A stretch of DNA of 64,000 bases. Source: an uncultured Bacteroidales bacterium (GTDB lineage Bacteria > Bacteroidota > Bacteroidia > Bacteroidales > Paludibacteraceae). The stretch's first letter is position 1, and each line of letters opens with the position of its first letter. The notes below the pieces were generated by a model. That model ran no database searches, had not been told where the DNA came from, and was given only the letters and a program-made list of their open reading frames with translations. The stretch spans positions 207,932 through 271,931 of the forward strand of contig CAMOUL010000001.1 of NCBI GenBank assembly GCA_946626605.1, given 5' to 3'. Below are positions 15,903-24,696 of this stretch, in pieces. The position numbers were made by a program, and so were the translations under genes.

Positions 15903-16973
15903 ATGAAAATTCGATTCTTTTTATTACTCCTTTTGATGAGTGTGCTCTTGTCCGCGGCAGCGGAACAAATGCCCGAGAATTATTACGATGCTATCAACGG
16001 AAAGAAAGGCGAGGTGCTGAAAGGGACGTTGAAAACGGTTATTCGCGCCCATACCGTCATTCCGTATGGTAGCGGAAACCCCTCTTCTTGGTACGTATTC
16101 TATTTTTCTGACCGCGATGAGAACGGCTACTGCATGGATATGTATTGCGATGATTGGAAACAGTTTGGCTCGCCGGGAACGGCTGTTTCCGGTTGCAATA
16201 TCGAGCATAGCTTTGCGAAGTCTTGGTGGGGCGGCAAGGAGCATGATCCGTACAAGGACTGCTTTCATCTCAACCCTTCGAATTCGACGGCTAACAGCGC
16301 ACGTAGTAACTTCCCGCTCGGCGTGCCCGAGAAAGATGTGTTTACATCCGGCTCCTTGCGCATCGGTAAGATCCACCATGACTCGCTGAATGTCGATTTC
16401 TCGGTCTTTGAACCCAAAGATGAATATAAAGGAGACTTTGCACGAGCGTATTTTTATATGGTTACTTGTTACGGACGAGATATGAACGGTGACTATCCGG
16501 ACCTGCCTGTCTACGGCAAGAAGAAAACGGTAGGATGGCGTCTGGATAATAAAGATGTGGGATCACGTTTTGCTATGCAAAATGATAATTACCTGGAGTT
16601 CCAACCCTGGGAACAAGCCGTGCTCATCGCTTGGCATCGTGCGGACCCGGTTTCGGTGAAGGAAATCAACCGTGCGGATGCCGTGAGCGATTTCCAACAT
16701 AACCGCAATCCCTTCATCGATTACCCCTATCTGGCAGAGTATATTTGGGGCGAAAAAGCCCATGAGACGTTGGACATGGCAAACCTGATGGCTTCCTCTG
16801 ACCCCGAATTCATACCTGGTAAAAGCAATGGTTGGCGCGACTCGCAACCCTCCGATATTGACCAAGCCTCCAATGACCAATCGCCCATCACGAGTAAGGT
16901 CATAAAGAACGGCCAAATCTTCATCCTCCGCGGTGATCGAACTTATACCCTCACCGGACAAGAAGTAAGATGA
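15903..16973 (+). CDS. Secreted endonuclease I (EndA/NucM family)
   Basis: 356 residues with a signal peptide ending about SAAAEQ. The His-Me finger nuclease motif is clear: NIEHSFAKSWW at 99-109, then H122 in FHLNPSN and the following NSARSNFPLG. The enzyme would cut DNA outside the cytoplasm, for nutrient or phosphate scavenging. The C-terminus (KVIKNGQIFILRGDRTYTLT) resembles a short C-terminal sorting tail seen on secreted Bacteroidales proteins, so type IX secretion is possible. Three 7-bp units sit exactly between catalytic domain and tail (residues 323-329). Confidence 0.85.
   Translation: MKIRFFLLLLLMSVLLSAAAEQMPENYYDAINGKKGEVLKGTLKTVIRAHTVIPYGSGNPSSWYVFYFSDRDENGYCMDMYCDDWKQFGSPGTAVSGCNIEHSFAKSWWGGKEHDPYKDCFHLNPSNSTANSARSNFPLGVPEKDVFTSGSLRIGKIHHDSLNVDFSVFEPKDEYKGDFARAYFYMVTCYGRDMNGDYPDLPVYGKKKTVGWRLDNKDVGSRFAMQNDNYLEFQPWEQAVLIAWHRADPVSVKEINRADAVSDFQHNRNPFIDYPYLAEYIWGEKAHETLDMANLMASSDPEFIPGKSNGWRDSQPSDIDQASNDQSPITSKVIKNGQIFILRGDRTYTLTGQEVR
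16870..16890. repeat. 7-bp-period array inside the endonuclease gene
   Basis: CCAATGA, CCAATCG, CCCATCA, encoding SNDQSPIT in the linker before the C-terminal tail. The same peptide pattern recurs in the SOD gene. Confidence 0.65.
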
Positions 16974-17018
16974 TTGATAGAAAAATGCAGTAAAATCTGC
17001 AAAAAAATGGCATACACT

Positions 17019-17050
17019 CTTGTGTATGTCATTATTTTTTTGTACTTTTG
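17019..17050 (+). promoter_or_regulatory. Bacteroidetes-type promoter for the 17085-29053 operon
   Basis: CTTG at 17019-17022 (in CTTGTGTATGTC), a 20-bp T-rich spacer, TACTTTTG at 17043-17050, 34 bp before the ATG. Confidence 0.78.
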
Positions 17051-17084
17051 CAGCCGCTTTTAGTGTGTATATGTATTTACGCGT

Positions 17085-18752
17085 ATGGAATGGATTTATA
17101 ACTTATTATTTGGAACGGGTATCGCGCACTCGATCGTAGTGCTCGCGATGGCCATCTCTGTCGGGATATGGCTCGGAGAGAAATTGAAATTCAAAGGCAT
17201 CACCTTAGGTATCACGTGGATTTTGTTCTGCGCTATCGCCTGCAGTCATTTCGGCATGCGCTTGGATCCGTTGGTGGAGAGTTTTGCGAAGGACCTCGGT
17301 CTGATTCTTTTTGTCTATTCGATAGGTCTGCAGGTCGGTCCGTCTTTCTTCTCGTCTTTCGGTAAGGGTGGTATCCGCTTAAACGCTTTGGCGGCGGGTA
17401 TCGTACTATTGGGCTGTTTGACCGCCGTAGCAATCCATTATATCTTTAAAGTCGAGACGCCGGTTATCACAGGTGTACTCTTCGGTGCGGTTACGAACAC
17501 GCCTGGTCTGGGTGCAGCCGAGCAGACCTTCCAGGACATCACACAAGGTGCCGACTCGTCGGTGATTGCAAGCGGATATGCAATGGCGTACCCCCTTGGT
17601 GTGGTAGGAATCATCTTCTCGCTTCTGCTACTCCGCTGGATATTCCGTATCCGCGTAGAGAAAGAGGAAGAGAAAGTGCAAGCAGAGCAGGGTGAACAAA
17701 AGACGATATCGCGTTACGACATGACGCTGACCAATCCGCAGATAGAGGGTCTGCGTGTACGCGAACTGAGTCTGCTCACGCATGTGACGATCGTTGTGTC
17801 GCGCGTGATAGATAAAGAAGGCAACGAGTTCATGCCGGATGCCGAGACCATTCTCCACGTCGGTGACCAGGTGCGGTTCATAACGGATCATCAGAACGAA
17901 CGCACGGTGCTGCTGCTCGGTCAACTGACGGATGTGAAATGGGAGGAGCAGGAGAAGCAAGTACATCTTGTCAACCGCCATATCATCGTCACCAAACCGA
18001 AACTGAACGGTAAGCGTATCATGGACCTGCGTGTGCGTGAAGCGTTTAACATCACTATCACGCGTATTCGTCGTGCGGGTGTGGAACTGTTGGCGACGCC
18101 GGAGTTACGGTTGCAGATGGGAGACCGTCTGACCGTAGTAGGCGAGCAGGAAGCGGTGGATAAGATGGCGAAGGCTTTCGGTAATTCTACCAAGAAACTT
18201 GATGCGCCGAATCTGGCATCGCTCTTCTTCGGTATCGTCTTAGGTGTGGCCTTAGGTATGTTGCCTATTGCTCTGCCGGGGCTGGGACAACCGTTTAAGT
18301 TAGGTCTGGCGGGTGGCTCGCTTATTGTAGCGATCCTTATGGGAGCTTTCGGAACGAAGTATCATGTTGTGACTTATACCACCACTTCGGCGAACCTGAT
18401 GATTCGTGAGATTGGTATCGCACTCTTCTTGGCGTCCGTCGGTTTCGGAGCCGGAAAGAGTTTTATTCCTACTTTGTTGGGTGGCGGATATGTATGGATC
18501 GGTTACGGTGTGCTCATCACCTTGTTGCCGCTCCTCATCATCGGCATCATTGGACGCAAGTGGATGAAGTTGGATTACTTCACCCTGATGGGACTTATCG
18601 CAGGTTCGACAACCGATCCGCCTGCATTGGCTTACGCTACCTCGCAGAGTAGCTCGAATGATCGTGCTGCCGTAGCGTACTCCACTGTTTACCCGCTGAC
18701 GATGTTCCTGCGCGTACTCACGGGACAACTAATGATCTTGTGCTTCCTGTAA
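17085..18752 (+). CDS. AspT/YidE-family transporter with two RCK_C domains
   Basis: 555 residues. Two membrane blocks (about 1-190 and 375-555), each with the AspT-type repeat (LGLILFVYSIGLQVGPSFF in the first, ALFLASVGFGAGKSFIP in the second; GAVTNTPGLGAAEQ and AGSTTDPPALAYA at matching places). Between them lie two TrkA-C/RCK_C modules (about 205-285 and 295-370). The family exchanges amino or organic acids across the inner membrane; the substrate here is unknown. It leads an eight-gene chain in which every junction overlaps. Confidence 0.88.
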   Translation: MEWIYNLLFGTGIAHSIVVLAMAISVGIWLGEKLKFKGITLGITWILFCAIACSHFGMRLDPLVESFAKDLGLILFVYSIGLQVGPSFFSSFGKGGIRLNALAAGIVLLGCLTAVAIHYIFKVETPVITGVLFGAVTNTPGLGAAEQTFQDITQGADSSVIASGYAMAYPLGVVGIIFSLLLLRWIFRIRVEKEEEKVQAEQGEQKTISRYDMTLTNPQIEGLRVRELSLLTHVTIVVSRVIDKEGNEFMPDAETILHVGDQVRFITDHQNERTVLLLGQLTDVKWEEQEKQVHLVNRHIIVTKPKLNGKRIMDLRVREAFNITITRIRRAGVELLATPELRLQMGDRLTVVGEQEAVDKMAKAFGNSTKKLDAPNLASLFFGIVLGVALGMLPIALPGLGQPFKLGLAGGSLIVAILMGAFGTKYHVVTYTTTSANLMIREIGIALFLASVGFGAGKSFIPTLLGGGYVWIGYGVLITLLPLLIIGIIGRKWMKLDYFTLMGLIAGSTTDPPALAYATSQSSSNDRAAVAYSTVYPLTMFLRVLTGQLMILCFL

Positions 18753-20044
18753 ATAGGGACATATTAAAACTTGCTGTGCCGAGTATCTTGGCGAACTTCA
18801 CCATTCCCTTGGTGGGGATCGTTGATACAGCAATTGTCGGGCATCTGAGTGACGCCGCTGCGATAGGCGGAATAGCCATCGGCACAATGCTCTTTGATTT
18901 ATTGTATTGGAACTTCGGTTTTCTCCGCATCAGTACCAGTGGCCTTACGGCTCAAGCGTTCGGAAGGGGTACGGGAGTAAAGGATGAATGCGGGAAGATT
19001 CTGACCCAGAGCGTGAGTATTGCGCTCATGGGAGCGGCATTCGTTTGGGCTATCCAATGGCTGTTCGTAACGGCTGTATTGGCGGTTGTACCCTGTTCGC
19101 CGGAAGTGGCAGAAGTAGCGCGTTCGTATTTCTTCGTTCGTATTTGGGCTGCTCCGGCTACCTTGAGTCTGATGGCTCTGAAGGGTTGGTTCATCGGCAT
19201 GCAGGATACGAAGAGTGCGATGGCGGTAGATATCGTGGTGAACGTCATCAACATGGCAGCCAGTTACTATCTGGCTGTCTATACGCCGCTGGGCGTAGTG
19301 GGCGTCGCATGGGGAACGCTGATCGCGCAGTACTCGGGATTGATTCTGGCCGTTTTTATAGTGGTTGTTGGTTATAGATTACGAGTTGCGGCTCATTGGA
19401 AAGAGGTACTGCGATGGTCGGAACTGAGACGTATGATGGCGCTGAACGGCAACCTGTTTATTCGTTCGCTCTGTTTCATGGTGGTCTATGTGGGCTTCAC
19501 GTCCTTGGCCAGCCGATACGGAGATACAGAACTGGCAGTAAGCAGTATTATCATGAAGCTGTTTATGTTCTTCTCCTATTTTGTGGACGGCTTTGCCTAT
19601 GCAGGAGAAGCGTTGGTAGGGAAGGCTATAGGAGAGTCGAAAGGTAAGGGTGAAGAAGTAAGAGGAGTCGTCCGGGCGCTGTTCTATTGGGCCATCGGTG
19701 TAGGCTTAGTGTTCACGGTAATTTATGCCGTCTGGGGACAAGAATGTATGGCCTTGATGACCAATGATGCTACGATACTGAGGGCGGCGAAGAAATACAC
19801 GGGTTGGCTGGTAGCCATGCCTATCGTCAGTGCCCTGGCGTTTATGTGGGATGGTATCTATGTGGGTGCCACCGCAGGAGTTTCAATACGAAATGCGATG
19901 ATATGGGCGGCAGTCGGATTTGTGCTGCTGTATGTAGCAACCTATCGATGGGTAGGCGCACAAGCCCTCTATATCGCTTACTTTGCACATTTAATTGCAC
20001 GAGTTATATATTTATCTGTAGAATGGAAAAAATTACCTATATAA
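18740..20044 (+). CDS. MATE-family efflux transporter
   Basis: 434 residues with 12 hydrophobic segments in two halves and the DinF-like opening LAVPSILANFTIPLVGIVDT. It would export drugs or metabolites using a Na+ or H+ gradient. There is no ATG in a suitable place: the GTG at 18740, overlapping the upstream stop by 13 bp, restores the full N-terminus. It lies directly before an RND adaptor and pump. Confidence 0.88.
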   Translation: MLPVNRDILKLAVPSILANFTIPLVGIVDTAIVGHLSDAAAIGGIAIGTMLFDLLYWNFGFLRISTSGLTAQAFGRGTGVKDECGKILTQSVSIALMGAAFVWAIQWLFVTAVLAVVPCSPEVAEVARSYFFVRIWAAPATLSLMALKGWFIGMQDTKSAMAVDIVVNVINMAASYYLAVYTPLGVVGVAWGTLIAQYSGLILAVFIVVVGYRLRVAAHWKEVLRWSELRRMMALNGNLFIRSLCFMVVYVGFTSLASRYGDTELAVSSIIMKLFMFFSYFVDGFAYAGEALVGKAIGESKGKGEEVRGVVRALFYWAIGVGLVFTVIYAVWGQECMALMTNDATILRAAKKYTGWLVAMPIVSALAFMWDGIYVGATAGVSIRNAMIWAAVGFVLLYVATYRWVGAQALYIAYFAHLIARVIYLSVEWKKLPI

Positions 20045-21030
20045 TTCTCTTGTCTCTCGCCCTGATGGCGTGCAGCAAGACTGAAAGCAAGCATGCTGAG
20101 CGTGCTGCGATTCCTGTTCGTACCGTCATCATCGCGCAACAGACCAATAATGCGGTAGCGCGTTATGTCGGAGTAGTTGAACCCGCCCAAGAGACGCCGC
20201 TGAGTATGCATACGGCAGGTAGAGTAGTGTCCGTAGAGGCGAAGAACGGTCAACGAGTGTTTAAAGGTCAGACGATCCTGAGCGTCGATAACACCCAAGC
20301 GCTGAATACCCTTCAGTCGGCTGAGGCAACCTTCCGTCAAGCGGAGGACGCATATAATCGCGTGAGTAAAGTGCATGATAAAGGTGTGGTGTCCGACCAA
20401 AAACTCGTGGAGATTGAGAGTCAGTACACCCAGGCGAAAGCCCTCTATGCGGCAGCCAAAGAACATCTGCAGGAGTGCACCCTTTCCGCACCCTGCGATG
20501 GTGTGTTGAGTGGGCTGAACGTATCGGTTGGTCAGTCGATAATCCCGGGTACCAAACTCTGTTCGATATTGGATATCTCGGGTTTCACCGTTCGTTTCAC
20601 CGTACCTGAGGCCGAAGTAGGTGACTTATCCGAAAAGGGCGAGATGGAGTGTGCGGCCGTCAACCGGAATTTCCCTGTTCGCTTGAGTTCGAAGAGTGTG
20701 ACGGCTAATCCTCTCACGCATACCTACGAAGCAGTAGCACGTGTAGAAGGCGGTAAAGACATCCTGCGAACAGGTATGGTAGGTATCGTATGTCTGCCTG
20801 TACTGCGCAGCGAAGCCATCGTCGTGCCGGCGAAGTGCATCCTTCTCAAACCCGAAGGGGCTACCGTATGGCTTAAACAAGATGACCAAGCTACACGACG
20901 TCTGATCACCATAGGTGGTTATGAAGCCGATGGTGTACGCGTGCTCAGCGGACTCGAACCCGGTGATGTGGTCATCACGGAAGGATATCAGAAACTTTAC
21001 GAAGGTTGCAAAGTAAGTGAAAACAAGTAA
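20023..21030 (+). CDS. RND efflux periplasmic adaptor lipoprotein (HlyD/AcrA family)
   Basis: 335 residues from the ATG at 20023, which overlaps the MATE gene by 22 bp. Lipobox LALMAC17. The lipoyl-like half-motif GRVVSVEAKNGQRVFKGQ is followed by a coiled-coil hairpin (about 85-150) and the second half CDGVLSGLNVSVGQ; beta-barrel and membrane-proximal domains follow. It links an RND pump to an outer-membrane channel. No TolC-type gene is in the window. The frame stays open upstream inside the MATE gene, but only this start gives a lipoprotein signal. Confidence 0.9.
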   Translation: MEKITYIILLSLALMACSKTESKHAERAAIPVRTVIIAQQTNNAVARYVGVVEPAQETPLSMHTAGRVVSVEAKNGQRVFKGQTILSVDNTQALNTLQSAEATFRQAEDAYNRVSKVHDKGVVSDQKLVEIESQYTQAKALYAAAKEHLQECTLSAPCDGVLSGLNVSVGQSIIPGTKLCSILDISGFTVRFTVPEAEVGDLSEKGEMECAAVNRNFPVRLSSKSVTANPLTHTYEAVARVEGGKDILRTGMVGIVCLPVLRSEAIVVPAKCILLKPEGATVWLKQDDQATRRLITIGGYEADGVRVLSGLEPGDVVITEGYQKLYEGCKVSENK

Positions 21031-24000
21031 ACACATAGAAATAGCGATGCGGAGGCACGGTCTGGTGATCTCGCTGTTCCTCATCCTTATGGCCTTCGGT
21101 ATCTATTCGTTGCCGAAGATGAACAAAGATGAGTTCCCGCAGTTCACCCTCCGTCAAGCTTTAGTAGTAGCCCTCTATCCGGGTGCTACCGCCAGTGAGG
21201 TGGAGCAGCAGGTGACCATACCCCTCGAGGATTATATCAATTCCTTCGAAGCAGTCGATAAATCCCTTACGTATAGTAATAGTGAGGACGGTTTTGCCTA
21301 CATCTATGTCATGCTACGCATGCACGGCGTAGATGGCGATAAGGCATGGAATAGGATTCGTGCCGGCCTACCACTGCTGCAGAAGACTCAACTGCCGCAA
21401 GGTGTTCTCCAGACCTTACTCATTGATGATTTCGGGAACACGTCCTCTCTGCTTATTGCGGTGGAGAGTGCGGAACGCAGTCCCCGTGAACTGGAGCAGT
21501 ACGCCAAGCAAATCTGTTCGACTCTACGCACTATCCCCGAGATGGGTAAACTGCGCATCATGGGTCAGCAGACAGAAGAGATAGCCATCACCATCAATCC
21601 GGAACGTCTATCGGCCTACGGCATCAGTCCGTCTGTTCTCGAAGCGCAAGTAGCCCTGCAGGGGCTGCGCACCATAGGAGGCGACAACGATGCCAGCGGT
21701 GCGCTGCAAGTGGTGATCCCCTATCAGTCGGAATACGAACTGCAGGAACAGATCGTCTGGTCCGATCCTGCTACCGGCGCTACCATACGCCTCAAAGACA
21801 TTGCGACGATCGAACGGCGCTATCAGAAGCCCAAACAGTACGTCGAGTTTGACGGAGCACCCTGTCTGATCCTGAACATGGAAATGGTGCCAGGGAATAA
21901 CATCGTGGCCTTTGGCCAAGAAGTAGATAAACAACTGGCTCAAGCCGCTGCCATGCTGCCGCCCGATATACGGTTCCATCGTATCACAGACCAGCCGAAG
22001 GTAGTAAACGACTCCGTCGTGTCGTTCTTACGAGACATCATCATCTCTATCCTCGTGGTGATAGCCGTCATGCTGATGCTCTTCCCGTTACGTACGGCCC
22101 TCGTAGCGGCGACAGGTCTACCTGTCTGCACTGCAATCTGTATCGGACTGATGTTTGTCACGGGTATCGAACTGAATACGGTAACGCTGGCGGCATTAAT
22201 CTTTGTGCTAGGAATGATTGTCGATGACTCGGTTATCGTCATTGACGGCTATACGAACCAGTTAGCTCGTCGTCACTCACGCTGGTACTCCGCTGTGGTC
22301 AGCACCAGTATCTTGTTTGTCCCGATGTCCTTGGCTACCATGGCGATATGCGGTATGTTCTTCCCGATGACCCGTATCATCACCGGTCCGTTAGGTGAGT
22401 TCGTACAGCTTTTCCCTTGGGCTGTCCTCTTTGCCTTAGTAGCCAGTATCTTCTATGCGACTTGGGTGACACCGTACCTCTCCTTCCGCTTCATTCGCGA
22501 ACGCAAAGAAGAGGAACTGAACCGCTTCGAACGAATCCAGAATAATTTCTTCACCTGGTTGCAGGATAGTTATAGGAAACTGCTGCAGCGTTGTTTCGAC
22601 AAACCGATTATTGTTTGGTGTATGTTAGGCGGTGCCTTAGGTATTGGTATCTTCCTGCTTACCCGCTTGAACCTGCAACTGCTGCCGAAAGCAGAACGGG
22701 AGTTCTTTGCCGTAGAGATTCATTTACGCGACGGAGCACCACTCGAAGAGAGTGCAGCAGTAGCGGACAGTTTAGCGACCATCCTGCTTGCCGATCGGCG
22801 TGTGACGAGTGTGACGTCCTTCATTGGTCAGTCTTCCCCGCGTTTCCATGCAACTTATACGCCGCAGACACCGGCTACCAACTACGCACAGCTCATTGTG
22901 AACACGAAGTCCAGCCATGCTACCGGACAGGTCCTCAAAGAGTACAGCCGTCGCTATGAGAATTATTTCCCGAACGCTTATGCGCGTTTCAAACAACTGG
23001 ACTATCAGTCTGCGAGAAACCCGCTGGAGGTGCGTGTGCAAGGCGACGACTGGGAGAAGATGGCACCTATTGCCGATAGTATCTTCCGATTCATGATGGA
23101 GCAACCGGAACTCCAATGGGTGCACTCCGATTACAATAACATGGCACCTTCAACGCGTATCGTGCTCAAACCCGACGAGGCGACACGTTTAGGTATCACC
23201 CAGACTGTTCTATCCCTATATCTGCGTCAGGCTACGCAAGGCGCCACCATCACAACCTTGTACGAAGGTTCTTACAGTGTACCTGTTGTACTCTATACGG
23301 CCGGTGTGAGCGAGATGAACACAGATGAGTTAGGTGCAATTCAGGTACCTACCGCTATTCCCGGGATTTGGGTGCCGCTGCGGCAGGTAGCCTCTATCGA
23401 ACCCACTTGGCATCATACCCATCTCGAACGTCGAAATGCCGTACGAACTATCACGGTGGGTTCCGACCTACGCGGCTCGACCAGTCAGGTATCTGCCGAA
23501 AAGAAAGTGCGCGAATGGGTGGATAAGCATGTTACGGATTTGCCCGAAGGGGTAAGCATCACTTACGGCGGCTTAACGGAGATCAATGGTATGATACTCC
23601 CACAGATCTTCTGGTCTATTGTAGCTGCATTGGCTGTGATGTTGATCTTACTGCTGTATCACTTTGGTAAGATCGGTCTGGCGCTGCTGGCCCTTTCCAG
23701 TTCCGTACTCTGCGTCTTCGGCGCGATGTTAGGTTTGTGGATCTTCCAACTCGATATATCCATCACAGCTGTGTTAGGTATTGTCAGTCTGATCGGTATT
23801 ATCGTCCGAAATGCCATCATGATGTACGAATACGCAGAGGACTGCCGGAAATACAAACATCTTACCTATCGTGAGGCTGCTTTCTATGCTGGTCAACGAC
23901 GTATGCGACCGGTCTTCCTCACTAGTGCTACTACAGCCCTCGGTGTGCTGCCAATGATTATTGCGGCTACGAGCCTCTGGATGCCGATGGGTGTGGTGAT

Positions 24001-24100
24001 TTGTTTCGGTACGATCTTCACCCTCCCGTTGACTGTAACCATCCTTCCTGTAGTATATTGGAAAGTATATGCGCATAAAGATGAAGAGTTGAAAGGGTGA
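21017..24100 (+). CDS. RND efflux transporter permease
   Basis: 1027 residues, full length for AcrB-type pumps, with 12 membrane segments and two large periplasmic domains. The proton-relay pair D403-D404 is in TM4 (GMIVDDSVIVIDGY). The start is GTG at 21017, overlapping the adaptor gene by 14 bp. The N-terminus is shorter than usual, beginning right at TM1. With the adaptor upstream it forms an efflux system; the export substrate is unknown. Confidence 0.92.
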   Translation: MKTSKHIEIAMRRHGLVISLFLILMAFGIYSLPKMNKDEFPQFTLRQALVVALYPGATASEVEQQVTIPLEDYINSFEAVDKSLTYSNSEDGFAYIYVMLRMHGVDGDKAWNRIRAGLPLLQKTQLPQGVLQTLLIDDFGNTSSLLIAVESAERSPRELEQYAKQICSTLRTIPEMGKLRIMGQQTEEIAITINPERLSAYGISPSVLEAQVALQGLRTIGGDNDASGALQVVIPYQSEYELQEQIVWSDPATGATIRLKDIATIERRYQKPKQYVEFDGAPCLILNMEMVPGNNIVAFGQEVDKQLAQAAAMLPPDIRFHRITDQPKVVNDSVVSFLRDIIISILVVIAVMLMLFPLRTALVAATGLPVCTAICIGLMFVTGIELNTVTLAALIFVLGMIVDDSVIVIDGYTNQLARRHSRWYSAVVSTSILFVPMSLATMAICGMFFPMTRIITGPLGEFVQLFPWAVLFALVASIFYATWVTPYLSFRFIRERKEEELNRFERIQNNFFTWLQDSYRKLLQRCFDKPIIVWCMLGGALGIGIFLLTRLNLQLLPKAEREFFAVEIHLRDGAPLEESAAVADSLATILLADRRVTSVTSFIGQSSPRFHATYTPQTPATNYAQLIVNTKSSHATGQVLKEYSRRYENYFPNAYARFKQLDYQSARNPLEVRVQGDDWEKMAPIADSIFRFMMEQPELQWVHSDYNNMAPSTRIVLKPDEATRLGITQTVLSLYLRQATQGATITTLYEGSYSVPVVLYTAGVSEMNTDELGAIQVPTAIPGIWVPLRQVASIEPTWHHTHLERRNAVRTITVGSDLRGSTSQVSAEKKVREWVDKHVTDLPEGVSITYGGLTEINGMILPQIFWSIVAALAVMLILLLYHFGKIGLALLALSSSVLCVFGAMLGLWIFQLDISITAVLGIVSLIGIIVRNAIMMYEYAEDCRKYKHLTYREAAFYAGQRRMRPVFLTSATTALGVLPMIIAATSLWMPMGVVICFGTIFTLPLTVTILPVVYWKVYAHKDEELKG

Positions 24101-24696
24101 AAGTAGTTGTTTTTGATAGGATGGAAGAGGCGACGGACGAAGAGGTACAATATTTATTACCGCTCGTCAGTGCCCAACGGCGTGAACAGGCCTTGCGCTA
24201 CAAACATACCTTTGGTCAGTTCTGCTGCTTGAAGAGTTGGCTTTTGTTGCAACAGCTGATAGGTGAAGTAGAAGATTTCGAGTATAACGAGCACGGAAAG
24301 CCTTTTTTGCCGAATGGACCATTCTTCAGTATCAGTCATTGCAAAGAAGGAATAGCCGTCGCTATTGACGACCATCCGATAGGTATTGACATCGAAGCGA
24401 TCCGCCATGCCGACGACGACCTGATTGCTCGAACGATGAATGAATTAGAGCAATCAAAAATCAAAAATCAAAAATCAAAAATCGAAAGCGATAGGGAATT
24501 CACACGCTTGTGGACGCAGAAAGAGGCCATCGTCAAAGCACAGGGAGTAGGGATACAATCGTTTGAACAATTGCAAACGATAATCGATAATCGAGAATCG
24601 AACATCGAGACCTTTGAAAAAGAGAAATATATATACAGCATAGCATATGGAAAATTATGTAGTATCAGCGCGAAAGTACAGACCACAGAACTTTGA
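24097..24696 (+). CDS. 4'-phosphopantetheinyl transferase (Sfp type)
   Basis: 199 residues. Key motifs are FSISHCKEG at 77-85, GIDIE at 96-100 (metal ligands D98, E100) and FTRLWTQKEAIVKA with W139, K142, E143. It moves phosphopantetheine from CoA to a carrier protein, probably acyl carrier protein since no polyketide or peptide synthase is nearby. The start is GTG in a GTGA overlap with the RND stop. Two 7-bp arrays lie inside: residues 119-131, just before the WxxKE motif, and 162-171. The last 50 bp also encode the start of dnaX. Confidence 0.9.
   Translation: MKVVVFDRMEEATDEEVQYLLPLVSAQRREQALRYKHTFGQFCCLKSWLLLQQLIGEVEDFEYNEHGKPFLPNGPFFSISHCKEGIAVAIDDHPIGIDIEAIRHADDDLIARTMNELEQSKIKNQKSKIESDREFTRLWTQKEAIVKAQGVGIQSFEQLQTIIDNRESNIETFEKEKYIYSIAYGKLCSISAKVQTTEL
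24453..24487. repeat. 7-bp-period array, near-perfect, in the phosphopantetheinyl transferase gene
   Basis: Four copies of ATCAAAA and one ATCGAAA. They encode a Lys/Ser/Gln-rich segment (about 119-131). Confidence 0.88.
24580..24607. repeat. Second 7-bp-period array in the same gene
   Basis: ATAATCG twice, then AGAATCG and AACATCG, encoding NRESNIE-like residues about 162-171. Different unit from the array 90 bp upstream. Confidence 0.8.

Noticed and set aside
16981..17010. TGCAG/CTGCA hairpin after the endonuclease gene as a terminator
   Set aside because: It is followed by A, not T, on the plus strand, and no minus-strand gene needs it.
18740..24100. A polyketide or non-ribosomal peptide cluster, because pumps stand next to a phosphopantetheinyl transferase
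   Set aside because: No synthase or carrier-protein gene is in the window; the transferase most likely serves acyl carrier protein.
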